This document shows positions 25,722 through 33,544 of a stretch of 64,000 bases of DNA, piece by piece. Position 1 is the stretch's first letter; each line of letters starts with the position of its first letter. The stretch lies in the NCBI GenBank assembly GCA_031549345.1, contig JAVBPY010000006.1, positions 1 through 64,000 of the forward strand. The letters are read 5' to 3'. The notes under the pieces were generated by a model. It made no database searches, had not been told where the DNA came from, and saw only the letters and a program-made list of their open reading frames with translations. This DNA comes from CASFRF01 sp031549345. Lineage in GTDB: Bacteria > Verrucomicrobiota > Lentisphaeria > Victivallales > Victivallaceae. The position numbers were made by a program, and so were the translations under genes.

Positions 25722-25839
25722 TTTTTTATTCCGGTAATTCTTCCCCTACTCTTCGTTGGCCGAGGGTCGTCGCCTGCCTGAGCATGCTCGCCCTTTCCTC
25801 CTCGATTATGGAAACAATCCCCGGAATAAAAAATGGCGG
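25716..25839. repeat. 19-bp inverted repeat touching the tRNA-Ser 3' end
   Basis: CCGCCATTTTTTATTCCGG at 25716-25734 recurs as its perfect reverse complement at 25821-25839. The left arm includes the last acceptor bases and CCA of the tRNA. About 86 bases lie between. tRNA 3' ends are classic integration targets, so this may be the scar of a mobile element, but no integrase is nearby. Confidence 0.7.
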
Positions 25840-25945
25840 CAAGCCGCCTGGTTGGGAGGAAAACTCCCTCGGTTTCACCTCGGGAGCGGAGAAGAACCAT
25901 GATGCCTTTTCTCCGTTTTGAACCATAAAAAGCCGTTATTTTCTG

Positions 25946-26182
25946 ATGTGCGGCCTGCGCGACTGTCCGCTCCGGCATTTCCTTAATGCCGGGATTGTGA
26001 CGACCGTCAACTCCCATGATCCGGCTTATTTTTTCGCATACGAGACCGATAACTGGCGGTTCTGCATGGATGCGCTGGACTTATCCCGTGCGGAGCTCGT
26101 ACAACTGGCAAAAAATGGGATTTGCGCCTCTTTTATGCCTGAAACGGCCAAGCAGGAATGGTTGGCGAAGATCGGATTCTAA
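25946..26182 (+). pseudogene. Adenosine/adenine deaminase C-terminal remnant
   Basis: The 78-codon frame reads LNAGIVTTVNSHDPAYFFAY, then ALDLSRAELVQLAKNGICASFMPETAKQ. This matches the last 70 or so residues of the adenosine deaminase family (usual LLDAGVxVTVNSDDPAYFGG, ASFLPExEK). The other 260 or more residues, including the HxH metal site, are absent, with an in-frame stop at 25919. The first Asp of the metal-binding DDP motif is His here. It cannot be an active enzyme and is best read as a gene tail left after a deletion beside the tRNA-Ser region. No ribosome binding site is evident. Confidence 0.72.
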
Positions 26183-26344
26183 GATCGGCTGCAATTTACC
26201 GGTGAAGTACAGTTTCGTTTTTTGGGGGAAATTTCGTGCAGAAACGTGTTAAGCCGGGCAACGCGGAATTCTTTTTCGGGAGAATTCATCTCCCCGCACA
26301 GGGACTTGGGAAAAGATTTTTTTCGAAAAATAGCGTCTTGGGTC

Positions 26345-26373
26345 TTGACAAAACGCCATTGTTCCACTATAAT
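26345..26373 (+). promoter_or_regulatory. Promoter of the first pseudopilin-like gene
   Basis: TTGACA (26345-26350), 17 bases, TATAAT (26368-26373): a perfect consensus promoter. The sequence from the -10 box on (TTCATGTATA, then GAATAATGGTAATATT) is nearly the same as in front of the second pseudopilin-like gene at 27578. Confidence 0.9.
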
Positions 26374-26424
26374 TCATGTATATAGTTGAATAATGGTAAT
26401 ATTGTCCTTGAAAGGAGAGCCCCC

Positions 26425-27279
26425 ATGAAAACACCATACTCGAACGGGAAGCGCCTGCCTTCGGTACGCTTTTTCACACTGATCGAACTCCTGGTGGTGA
26501 TCGCCATCATCGCCATCCTCGCGGGGATGCTCCTCCCCGCATTGAGCAAGGCGCGCGCCATGGCCCGGCAGGCGTACTGCATCAACAATCTGAAGTCCTG
26601 GGGAACCTACGAGCGTTTTTATGCCGATGCCTACAACGATTATTTCGCTCCGGCCCGCCGTCCGCGCTATCCCGATCCGCAGGAATTCACAAGCACGGAT
26701 GCGGCGCTGCATGGCTTTATCATGCACCGCTATCTTTTTCCGGAGCGCGGATTGCGGCAGGGAAGCAACATCGTCAACGCTTACAACGTGAAAACCCTCG
26801 CTTCGGGCGTCTATGGCAGCCAGGTGAAGAACCTCTGGATTTACAATTGCCCGGAGCAGACCAAGCAAACCTACTCCTACGGGAACGGCACCGGCGGAAA
26901 CGACGGATCGGAAGGGTCTTCGGTCAGCTACGGAATCAACGAAAGCATGGGGAATATGGGGACGGGCACATGGCCGCCCGCGACGTTGAAGTGGTACAAA
27001 TACGGGCAGGTGAAGACCCCATCGGTTCTTTACCACCTGATGGATGGGGCGTCGACGATCATCGAACCGCATAAGCCCTCGAACGCGGCGGAGGAAGCCT
27101 TCCTCGGTTCCTCGCTCCTTGCCTCACAAGTCCGCTACCGGCACGGCGGTCGGAACGCCAACGTCCTTTTTGTGGATGGACATGTCCAGACCAAGCAGGC
27201 AATCATCAACCGCGGTCCTTCCTTGAAGAACGGAACGCGCTGGTACTTCGTCAAGGACGACAAGGGCATAATGGATTGA
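26425..27279 (+). CDS. Pseudopilin-like protein with prepilin-type N-terminus
   Basis: This 284-residue protein starts at an ATG preceded by AAAGGAGAG. Residues about 17-45 form the class III leader and helix (FFTLIELLVVIAIIAILAG, then MLLPALSKARAMAR). The residue before the usual cleavage point is Phe rather than the Gly that prepilin peptidase normally needs. The rest is a soluble head ending in RYRHGGRNANVLFVDGHV, a motif typical of the DUF1559-like type II secretion family of Planctomycetes and Lentisphaerae. Such genomes hold many paralogs, and their role (surface or secretion pseudopilus) is not established. It has its own promoter and terminator, so it is a single-gene unit. Confidence 0.88.
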   Translation: MKTPYSNGKRLPSVRFFTLIELLVVIAIIAILAGMLLPALSKARAMARQAYCINNLKSWGTYERFYADAYNDYFAPARRPRYPDPQEFTSTDAALHGFIMHRYLFPERGLRQGSNIVNAYNVKTLASGVYGSQVKNLWIYNCPEQTKQTYSYGNGTGGNDGSEGSSVSYGINESMGNMGTGTWPPATLKWYKYGQVKTPSVLYHLMDGASTIIEPHKPSNAAEEAFLGSSLLASQVRYRHGGRNANVLFVDGHVQTKQAIINRGPSLKNGTRWYFVKDDKGIMD

Positions 27280-27308
27280 TTCTCACGTAAAAATACGAAT
27301 ATCAAACG

Positions 27309-27344
27309 ACGGATCGCACCTCCAAGGTGCGATCCGTTTTTTTT
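27309..27344 (+). terminator. Intrinsic terminator after the first pseudopilin-like gene
   Basis: A perfect 13-bp stem (ACGGATCGCACCT and complement), loop CCA, is followed by eight T. Confidence 0.93.
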
Positions 27345-27577
27345 GTCGTACGATCAATATTGGAAGAGGCGATCAAAATCGAATGACGTCCACTTTGCAG
27401 TCTGTTTGTACAAATTGCTTTATATGTGTAAAAAAATGAAAAAATAATTTTTTGATATGTATTTGAGCGAACAATAAAAAATATGTATGTATATTATTCA
27501 TAAGATGATGCCTGTATTTTATGATTCCATATCTTAGCTGTTTTTGTTTTTTTTGTAAAATAATTCTTGATTCTCTT
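27345..27577. other. AT-rich intergenic region
   Basis: About 230 bases, markedly more AT-rich than the surroundings, hold no coding frame with a ribosome binding site. Together with the terminator and the promoter at 27578 it makes up the 440-base gap between the two pseudopilin-like genes. Confidence 0.5.
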
Positions 27578-27606
27578 GACAAATGGAAGTTGTTACACTA
27601 TAATTC
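27578..27606 (+). promoter_or_regulatory. Promoter of the second pseudopilin-like gene
   Basis: TTGACA (27578-27583), 17 bases, TATAAT (27601-27606). The -35 flank, the end of the spacer (GTTACAC) and the leader (GAATAATGGTAATATT) match those of the promoter at 26345, so both genes seem to carry one promoter cassette. Confidence 0.9.
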
Positions 27607-27721
27607 AATGTATAGCGACGAATAATGGTAATATTTGATTCTGGTAAAACGCCTTACAGTGCAAAAACTCCGAAACGCACGGCGTTTATTCAAGTCGAAC
27701 CCCTCGGGAAAGGAGAGAATC

Positions 27722-28537
27722 ATGAACAATAAACCCAACAACGGCATTTGCTTACAACGTCCAGGACACCCCTTCACACTGATCGAACTCCTGGTGGTGA
27801 TTGCCATCATCGCTATCCTCGCTTCGATGCTTCTTCCGGCGCTGGGCAAGGCGCGGGAGCAGGCACGGAACGCGAAGTGCCAGGCGCAACTCAAACAATG
27901 GGGCGCGTATTTCTCCTTGTATACGGATGCGCACGATGGGTGGATGCATGAAACGAAATACAACTCCTTCACCTCGCTCGGCGCTCCGACAAGGAAGGAC
28001 CGCCTCTGGACGACTTCCATGTCACGAATGTTCGCTCCCGGGGCTCTGGATAAAAACGACAACTGGATCAACAAGAAAAAGCTTTGGCTCTGGCAATGCC
28101 CGTCGAACACGCAGCAGACCGATCCGTACCGGAACTCTACCGTTCCGGCCGGCCTGCCGCCGGATATCTACCACAGTTATGTGGGCAACGGCCCGAACGG
28201 GACGGGTGTTACCCCCGATAAATCCCGATTTCTCGGGAGCCGGAACAGCATCTGGAAGTATCCGTCCCGTTTCTACGCGCTCATGGACGGAAACCATTTC
28301 TTCCTTGAAACCCACAAGGTTGAACCGGCGGGAGCCAGCGGGCAGGGGGCCCAGCATAATGTGAGCTACCGTCACAACGGCGGCACGAACGTACTTTTTG
28401 CCGATGGGCATGTGCGGCACCGCAAATATCCGATCTGGAACCGGGGTGAAGGCTCCAGGAATCCCAAGCGTCCCGCCGACAACTCACTGCCTTGGAACGC
28501 CGACGGCATCGGTAATGACATGCAGAAATTCAACTGA
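27722..28537 (+). CDS. Pseudopilin-like protein with prepilin-type N-terminus (second copy)
   Basis: This 271-residue paralog of the protein at 26425 has an AAAGGAGAG site before the ATG. The leader MNNKPNNGICLQRPGHP is followed by FTLIELLVVIAIIAILASM and LLPALGKAREQARNAKC; the residue before the Phe is Pro, again not Gly. The head domain keeps the C-terminal signature SYRHNGGTNVLFADGHV. Outside the helix and this motif the two proteins have diverged. It would sit in the inner membrane by its helix and, if processed, could join a pseudopilus; processing is doubtful. No clear terminator lies before the convergent mlaE gene. Confidence 0.88.
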   Translation: MNNKPNNGICLQRPGHPFTLIELLVVIAIIAILASMLLPALGKAREQARNAKCQAQLKQWGAYFSLYTDAHDGWMHETKYNSFTSLGAPTRKDRLWTTSMSRMFAPGALDKNDNWINKKKLWLWQCPSNTQQTDPYRNSTVPAGLPPDIYHSYVGNGPNGTGVTPDKSRFLGSRNSIWKYPSRFYALMDGNHFFLETHKVEPAGASGQGAQHNVSYRHNGGTNVLFADGHVRHRKYPIWNRGEGSRNPKRPADNSLPWNADGIGNDMQKFN

Positions 28538-28602
28538 GAACGGCGGAAGGGGAAAGGCCGCCTGCCTTTGACCGCGGAAATAAGGGTATAATGGACCAAT
28601 AT

Positions 28603-29418
28603 TTAGTACAGGAAGCTGAAAATCGCGGTCAAAAGCGCGTCGGTAAGGACGATCAGAAAGATGGCGGTAACGACCGCGCTTGTGGTGGCGCGTCCGACGC
28701 CTTGCGCGTCGCGCTCCGCCTCCAGCCCCTTCAGGCAGCCGATGGCGGCGACGATGAAGCCGAAGAAGAAGCTCTTCAGTATCCCCTGAAAGAGGTCCAT
28801 GGGTTGAATGACTTCCACCGTCTTGTAATAGTACTCCACCAAAGTGAAGTCGAGCTTGGCGCAGACGACGAACAGCCCTCCCGCAATGCCGCAGAAATCG
28901 GCGATGATCGTCAGGAGCGGCGCGACAAGGAGCATTGCCGCGACTTTGGGAAAAAGAAGCATCTGCCCGAGATCCAACCCCAACGTGGTGATCGCATCGA
29001 GTTCTTCGTCCGTTTTCATGGTGCCGAGCTCCGCGGCGAATGCCGAGCCCGAGCGCCCGGCAAGAACCACCGCCGTAACCAGCGGCGCCAACTCCGTTAC
29101 GATTACCGAACCGACAAGGTTCACCACGTAGTTGTCCACCCCGTAACGTCCCAGTTGGACGATCGCCTGAAACGCGAGAATCACCCCGATCAATGTCCCC
29201 AGGAGGGCGATGATCGGCATCGCGTCGCTTCCGCACTGGTCCATGCTGTAAAACAAATTGCGCCAGTTCGCGCGGCGAGGATGGCGGATGGCCTTGAAAA
29301 TGCTCCCCGCGAGCTCCACGGAAAAACCGGCGGCGTTCAGTGCTTCGCGTCCGATTTTTACCGTGTTGTCGCCGACGTCGCGGCAGAGGGCGACCAGGGA
29401 AGAGGGACGCTTTTTCAC
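28603..29418 (-). CDS. MlaE-family ABC transporter permease
   Basis: This 271-residue inner-membrane protein belongs to the MlaE/YrbE permease family of lipid transport. The typical segment runs LIGVILAFQAIVQLGRYGV, then VTELAPLVTAVVLAGRSGSAFAAELGTMKTDEELDAITTLG, with five to six hydrophobic helices. It starts at a GTG that overlaps the lipoprotein stop (GTGA), so the two are translationally coupled. The usual partners, an MlaF-type ATPase and an MlaD-type MCE protein, are not next to it; downstream is the convergent pseudopilin-like gene. It either shares subunits encoded elsewhere or is a split operon. Confidence 0.92.
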   Translation of the reverse strand: MKKRPSSLVALCRDVGDNTVKIGREALNAAGFSVELAGSIFKAIRHPRRANWRNLFYSMDQCGSDAMPIIALLGTLIGVILAFQAIVQLGRYGVDNYVVNLVGSVIVTELAPLVTAVVLAGRSGSAFAAELGTMKTDEELDAITTLGLDLGQMLLFPKVAAMLLVAPLLTIIADFCGIAGGLFVVCAKLDFTLVEYYYKTVEVIQPMDLFQGILKSFFFGFIVAAIGCLKGLEAERDAQGVGRATTSAVVTAIFLIVLTDALLTAIFSFLY

Positions 29419-29927
29419 GGTTTCGCACGCAGCGAAGTAAGAATCACTCCGGCCAGTTCGTTTGCCGCACGCGACGCGGCGTCGGCGACAATGGCGGGCG
29501 ACGGCTCACCATGAAGAATTTCACGGAAGGTAAAACGTTGTGTCGGCGCGCCGTTCACAGAGAACGTTCCGGCGAGGAGGAACCGGCGGGTTTCCGTATC
29601 CGTTTCAAAACGTTCGATCGTCCCCTCCACGCGGTAGGGCTTGGACTGGGGCGGTATTGCATCGCCCAACGCGCGCGGAAGGAGTTGCTCCGGGGGAAGA
29701 ATCCACTTCGCCGCCGGATCGAAAGTAACCTGAATTCCGCGGCGGAAGAGCAAGCGTGTCCCCGCGCCGGAAAGGTTCCGGAATTCATGAAGGACGACAG
29801 GGTATGTCCCCGCGCCCTCCCCGATTCGTTCCGGCGCAAGGTCGTAATACTTTGTTTCCGGCGTCGAGCGGAAAAAGCATCCGCCGCACAGCAGTAAAAG
29901 AAGAAGCAAGGGGATTGTTGTGCGCAT
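29415..29927 (-). CDS. ABC-transport auxiliary lipoprotein (PqiC-like)
   Basis: This 170-residue protein has a lipoprotein signal: MRTTIPLLLLLLLCGGC with Cys17 as lipidation site. The mature part begins near KYYDLAPERIGEG, like PqiC/DUF330-type auxiliary lipoproteins of Mla, Pqi and Let lipid transporters. It probably anchors in an envelope membrane and supports the MlaE permease encoded next. The start lies 14 bases after the GH3 stop with GGAG before it, so GH3, lipoprotein and mlaE are one transcription unit. The assignment rests on the lipobox, the YYDL motif and the neighbour. Confidence 0.75.
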   Translation of the reverse strand: MRTTIPLLLLLLLCGGCFFRSTPETKYYDLAPERIGEGAGTYPVVLHEFRNLSGAGTRLLFRRGIQVTFDPAAKWILPPEQLLPRALGDAIPPQSKPYRVEGTIERFETDTETRRFLLAGTFSVNGAPTQRFTFREILHGEPSPAIVADAASRAANELAGVILTSLRAKP

Positions 29928-29941
29928 GGGTGTTTCTCCGG

Positions 29942-32065
29942 TCAGCGGGCCGGCAGGATGAATTCGGCGGAAAGGGACGCGCTCGAGAGGACGAACCGGC
30001 CCGGTTCCAACACCTTTTCCCCCTTGCGCCCGATGTACGCTAAATGACGCATGGGATCGAGCTGCAGGGACACGTTTTTTTCTTCACCGGGAGCGAGCTC
30101 GACGGATTCGAACGCGATCAGGCGTTTGATCGGCTGCGTCAACGTCGCTTCCGGATCCGAAAGGAACCAGAACACCGTTTCACGCCCCGCGACGGCGCCC
30201 GTGTTCCGGAGCGTCAGCTCGGCCCGGAGCGTCGCGGAAACGCGGAGCGCGCTGTACGCATACGTGGTGTAGCTCAAACCATAGGCGAAAGGATACTGCG
30301 GTCCGCACTCCAAATCGAAGTGTTTGCCGCTCCAGGGGCCGTCCTCCGCGCGGGCGCGGGGATGGCGGTTGTAGTAAATGGGGATCTGCCCCACGCTGCG
30401 GGGGAATGTCATCGCCAGGCGGGCGCTCGGATTGTATGCTCCGGTCAGAATGTCGCAGCAGCCGTCGGCGCCGCCGTGGCCACCCTCCCAAATATGCAAA
30501 ATCGCAGCGGCGTGTTTTTCCAACTCCGCATACAGGATCGGCCTTCCGCTGGAAACCAGAAGAACAATGGGTTTCCCCAGTTCGGCCAACACCCTCAGGA
30601 GTTCGGCCTGGCAACCGGGGAGGGCGATGTTCGCGTAGCTCCGGTTTTCGCCGGAACGGTCGAACCCTTCGCCCAGGGCGACGCAGACGACCTCCGCCTT
30701 TCGTGCCGCTTCCAGCGCTTCGGCGAAACCGTCCTGTGCATCGGCGTCAAACGCGCAACCCTTGGCGTAGTGAATTGCCGCGCCGGGGAAGTGGGAGCCG
30801 ATGACTTCGCGCAATGTGGGGATGGTTTTCGCGTCCACAACCGCATACCAGGCGCCGCGTTCCGCTTCGCGGTCGTCGGCCGCGGGGCCGATGAGCGCGA
30901 TGGAACGCGTGGAGGAGGCGATGGGAAGCGTGGTATTCTCGTTTTTAAGGAGCACCATGGTGGCGCGGGCCGCTTCGCGGGCCAGCTGGAGGTATTCCGG
31001 AAGGAGCGAATAAGCCTCCTTGGGCTGTTCTGTGCGGAAAGGATGCTCGAACACCCCCACGGCGAATTTGATGCGGAGCACGCGGCGGACGGCTTCGTCC
31101 ACCGTTTCCATATCCAGTTTGCCCGCTTTCAGGAGCGCGGGGATGTTAAGATAGGTGTCCGTACTCATCTCCATATCGTTCCCGGCAGTGAGGCTTGCGC
31201 GGCACATTTCGGCGCGATCGGAGGTATAGCCCTGGAGACGGAGCTGCTCGACCCCCGCCCAGTCGGAAACAACGAAGCCACGGAAGCCCCAGCGTCCGCG
31301 GAGAACCTCTGTCAGCGTATAGTGATTCATCACCGCCGGAGTACCGGTGATGTCGTTGAAGGAGCTCATCAGTGTCATCGCCCCCGCTTCGACCCCCGCC
31401 TGGAAGGGGGGGAGGTAGATTTCATGCAGTTTTCGGTCGGAAATATCCGTGTAGGCGTAATCGTTTCCCGCCTCGCTTGCCGCATAGCCGACGAAATGTT
31501 TCAGGCAGGCGGCGATCGCCCCGGGTTGGGACGGGTCGCCGGTTTGGTAGCCGCGCACGGCTGCCGCGCCGAACACGCCCGCGGCGTAGGGATCTTCGCC
31601 GTAGCCTTCCATCACGCGTCCCCAGCGGGGATCGTTCGGGACGTCGACCATCGGCGAAAAGGTCCAGTCCGCGCCTTCGGCGTAGGCCTCTTCCGCCGCG
31701 ACGCGGCTTGTTTTTTCGATCATTTCCGGGTCCCAGGAACAGGCTTGCGCCAAAGGAATGGGGAATCCGGTCCGCCAGCCGTGGATTACGTCGTAACCCC
31801 AGAGGATGGGGATGCCGAGACGGGTGTTTTCCACCGCTTGCTTCTGGTAGGCGTTGCGCTCTTTAAGGCCGCCGAAAAAGGAGAGGACCGAGCCGAGCGT
31901 CGGCCGGAAAGTTTTGCATTCCCCCACGTTGTTCGGGTTGTCGTCCTGGCCGATGGGCGATTGGATGATCTGATCGACTTTTTCCTCCAGCGTCATGCGT
32001 TGGAGCAAATCTTCCACGCGCGCCTCCACCGGGAGGGCGGCATTTTGAAATGCAAACTTTTCCAT
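29942..32065 (-). CDS. Glycoside hydrolase family 3 beta-glucosidase
   Basis: This 707-residue BglX-type enzyme has the GH3 N-terminal barrel (RMTLEEKVDQI, IPILWGYDVIHGWRTGFPIP, FSPMVDVPNDPRWGR, ACLKHFVGYA). The nucleophile is probably Asp268 in GFVVSDWAGVEQL. The C-terminal alpha/beta sandwich follows, and then a fibronectin-III-like end (YAFGLSYTTY-type motif YPFAYGLSYTTYAYS). It releases glucose from the non-reducing ends of beta-glucosides or short beta-glucans. No signal peptide is seen, so it is probably cytoplasmic and acts on imported oligosaccharides. It heads the unit with the lipoprotein and mlaE and has a promoter at 32097-32124. Confidence 0.93.
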   Translation of the reverse strand: MEKFAFQNAALPVEARVEDLLQRMTLEEKVDQIIQSPIGQDDNPNNVGECKTFRPTLGSVLSFFGGLKERNAYQKQAVENTRLGIPILWGYDVIHGWRTGFPIPLAQACSWDPEMIEKTSRVAAEEAYAEGADWTFSPMVDVPNDPRWGRVMEGYGEDPYAAGVFGAAAVRGYQTGDPSQPGAIAACLKHFVGYAASEAGNDYAYTDISDRKLHEIYLPPFQAGVEAGAMTLMSSFNDITGTPAVMNHYTLTEVLRGRWGFRGFVVSDWAGVEQLRLQGYTSDRAEMCRASLTAGNDMEMSTDTYLNIPALLKAGKLDMETVDEAVRRVLRIKFAVGVFEHPFRTEQPKEAYSLLPEYLQLAREAARATMVLLKNENTTLPIASSTRSIALIGPAADDREAERGAWYAVVDAKTIPTLREVIGSHFPGAAIHYAKGCAFDADAQDGFAEALEAARKAEVVCVALGEGFDRSGENRSYANIALPGCQAELLRVLAELGKPIVLLVSSGRPILYAELEKHAAAILHIWEGGHGGADGCCDILTGAYNPSARLAMTFPRSVGQIPIYYNRHPRARAEDGPWSGKHFDLECGPQYPFAYGLSYTTYAYSALRVSATLRAELTLRNTGAVAGRETVFWFLSDPEATLTQPIKRLIAFESVELAPGEEKNVSLQLDPMRHLAYIGRKGEKVLEPGRFVLSSASLSAEFILPAR

Positions 32066-32096
32066 GTGTTTCTCCTTGTGTCATTTCTTACTCCGT

Positions 32097-32124
32097 ACTC
32101 TATCATAAAATAGGAAAAAGACAA
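32097..32124 (-). promoter_or_regulatory. Promoter of the GH3 operon
   Basis: On the minus strand, TTGTCT (32124-32119) and TAGAGT (32102-32097) are 16 bases apart, 31 bases upstream of the ATG. The -35 is followed closely by the divergent promoter at 32132. Confidence 0.6.
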
Positions 32125-32131
32125 GGAAAAC

Positions 32132-32159
32132 TTGCAAAAAAAGGCAGTTGCGCTATACT
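32132..32159 (+). promoter_or_regulatory. Promoter of the B12-activation-domain gene
   Basis: TTGCAA (32132-32137) and TATACT (32154-32159) are 16 bases apart. It is back to back with the GH3 promoter. Confidence 0.7.
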
Positions 32160-32193
32160 CTTTGGAGCACGTATTTTTACAACGGAGTACCCT

Positions 32194-32904
32194 ATGAACC
32201 GGAATCACCGTCTTGTCGCCGCGCCGTTTGCGTTGGATTTTGAGAAAATCGCTCCCCGGGTTTGCCTGGATCCCGAGGATCGGCAGGATCGGGAGGATTT
32301 CGAGGCGCTTCTGGAAAAAGCCCGCCAGCTCGCACGCCCGAAAGCATTGTGGAAACGTTGCGTTGTGGAAGCGGCGGAAACCGGCGGGCGTGTTCGTCTG
32401 GACGGCGTTGAATTTTTCAGCCGGACGCTGGCCAAACTCCTCGCGGGGAAGGCCGAGGCGTGGGTGTATTGCGCGACGTGCGGGAAGGAGTCGGATGCGC
32501 TCCTTTCCGACGATCCCCTTGCGCGGTATTGGGCGGATGAAATCCGCATCGAACTTTTGCAAGCCGCTCTGAAGGCCTTGCGGGCCGACCTTGAGTCTGT
32601 CCATCCCGGCGCGCGTTTGTCGAGCCTCGCGCCCGGTTCCGGCGAAACGGAGCAGGTCTGGTCGATTGCGGAACTTCACGGCGTATTCGAGCTTGCGGAG
32701 GGGGCATTTGCCGACATCCTCGGCGTCGAGCTTACCGACACATTCCTGATGTTGCCGACGAAAACCGTGGCGGGAGTCTTCTTCGTTTCCGAAGACGATT
32801 TCCTCGCGTGCGAAGTCTGCAAACGGGTGAATTGCCCCAACCGCCGCGCCCCTTTCGACGAACAAAAGTGGATGAGCTTCGGAAGCCATGGCGCTTGCGA
32901 GTAA
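32194..32904 (+). CDS. Vitamin B12-dependent methionine synthase activation-domain protein
   Basis: This 236-residue stand-alone protein resembles the C-terminal reactivation domain of MetH. The signature region reads LSSLAPGSGETEQVWSIAEL, FELAEGAFADILGVEL, and LMLPTKTVAGVFFVSED, which parallels the family's ySPGygdw...IGV.LT...M.P.KSvSGi. A CEVCKRVNC Cys cluster near the end is typical of the single-domain versions. Such proteins are thought to help keep corrinoid methyltransferases active, using SAM. A URO-D-family protein, a possible methyltransferase partner, is encoded 5 kb away. ATG at 32194 follows ACGGAG; the open frame further upstream contains the promoter and is not coding. Confidence 0.85.
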   Translation: MNRNHRLVAAPFALDFEKIAPRVCLDPEDRQDREDFEALLEKARQLARPKALWKRCVVEAAETGGRVRLDGVEFFSRTLAKLLAGKAEAWVYCATCGKESDALLSDDPLARYWADEIRIELLQAALKALRADLESVHPGARLSSLAPGSGETEQVWSIAELHGVFELAEGAFADILGVELTDTFLMLPTKTVAGVFFVSEDDFLACEVCKRVNCPNRRAPFDEQKWMSFGSHGACE

Positions 32905-32910
32905 TCTCCG

Positions 32911-33360
32911 TTACTTCGGCGTGCCATCTTCCAGAGCGCGGCTGGAGCTCTTTGCCGCGAGCATCTCCGCGAGTTTCTTTTTGACGGCCGGATCGATAAT
33001 CTCGTAGCGTGCGGAATACGCGGCAAAGCCGCCGAAACCCATGCGGGAAATTTGAACCCATGTTTCATTGTCGGCCCCGTTTCGGCGCACAGAGTAACGC
33101 CATCCATCTGCGTTGACAAAGGAAGCCGCGCTGGTGTGTGCCATTTTTTTACTGGAATACATGTAACGTACCGGAATCGTCAGCGAGCAGGCATCACCAT
33201 CGAAAGACGCCATTTGTATTGCATCGATGCGCATAAAATCGAAGAAAAAAACGCCGAACATCGCAAGCAGAAGTCCGCCGGCCGTCAGTAAAAAAATTGC
33301 CATCGGCCAATTGAAAATAACTCTGTACAAAAATGATTTTCGAGAAAAAAGCGTTCGCAT
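32911..33360 (-). CDS. Small membrane protein of unknown function
   Basis: The 149-residue product has one strong hydrophobic segment (about residues 20-42, MAIFLLTAGGLLLAMFGVFFFDF) near the N-terminus and a soluble beta-rich domain after it (SLTIPVRYMYSSKKMAHTSA, WRYSVRRNGADNETWVQISR), followed by a helical tail. I chose ATG 33360 because GAGG lies 5 bases upstream; in-frame ATGs at 33378 and 33396 lack such a site. I do not recognise a family. Its stop is 6 bases from the stop of the convergent gene. Confidence 0.65.
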   Translation of the reverse strand: MRTLFSRKSFLYRVIFNWPMAIFLLTAGGLLLAMFGVFFFDFMRIDAIQMASFDGDACSLTIPVRYMYSSKKMAHTSAASFVNADGWRYSVRRNGADNETWVQISRMGFGGFAAYSARYEIIDPAVKKKLAEMLAAKSSSRALEDGTPK

Positions 33361-33430
33361 AAAAGCCTCATTGTGCATCTTCGAATAAACTAGCATGCGA
33401 ATTTTTCATTTGCAAGTCTACTTCGTGCTC

Positions 33431-33544
33431 GCGATTTTGAAACTGGCGCGTTGCGCCAATTTCAAAATCGCTACCCAAAAAGGTTTGAAAAAGGGAGAGT
33501 GCGAGAGGGAAAAGACTTTCCTCAAAAGTTTTTTCCCTCTCGTA
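33431..33544 (+). repeat. Two-hairpin repeat element, copy B
   Basis: Hairpin 1 pairs GCGATTTTGAAA (33431-33442) with 33460-33471 and adds an inner TGGCGC/GCGCCA stem, loop GTT. The linker (ACCCAAAAAGGTTTGAAAAA) and hairpin 2 (CGAGAGGGAAAA at 33502-33513 with 33531-33542) match copy A at 1441-1549. The 3' end of the dus gene, including its stop codon, lies inside hairpin 2. Confidence 0.8.

Noticed and set aside
25726..25926. Minus-strand frame ending RASMLRQATTLGQRR beyond tRNA-Ser
   Set aside because: No family is recognised, it overlaps the inverted repeat and has no ribosome binding site; it could be another decayed gene end but cannot be supported.
25489..26017. Open frames on both strands running through the tRNA-Ser gene
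   Set aside because: They translate the tRNA and its complement (a well-known artefact giving strings like RTLGTVARTPHFQCG) and lack ribosome binding sites.
28484..29514. Long frames on both strands overlapping mlaE and the lipoprotein gene
   Set aside because: The minus-strand MlaE and lipoprotein frames have clear family motifs, a lipobox and start/stop coupling; the other frames are Arg/His-rich shadows.
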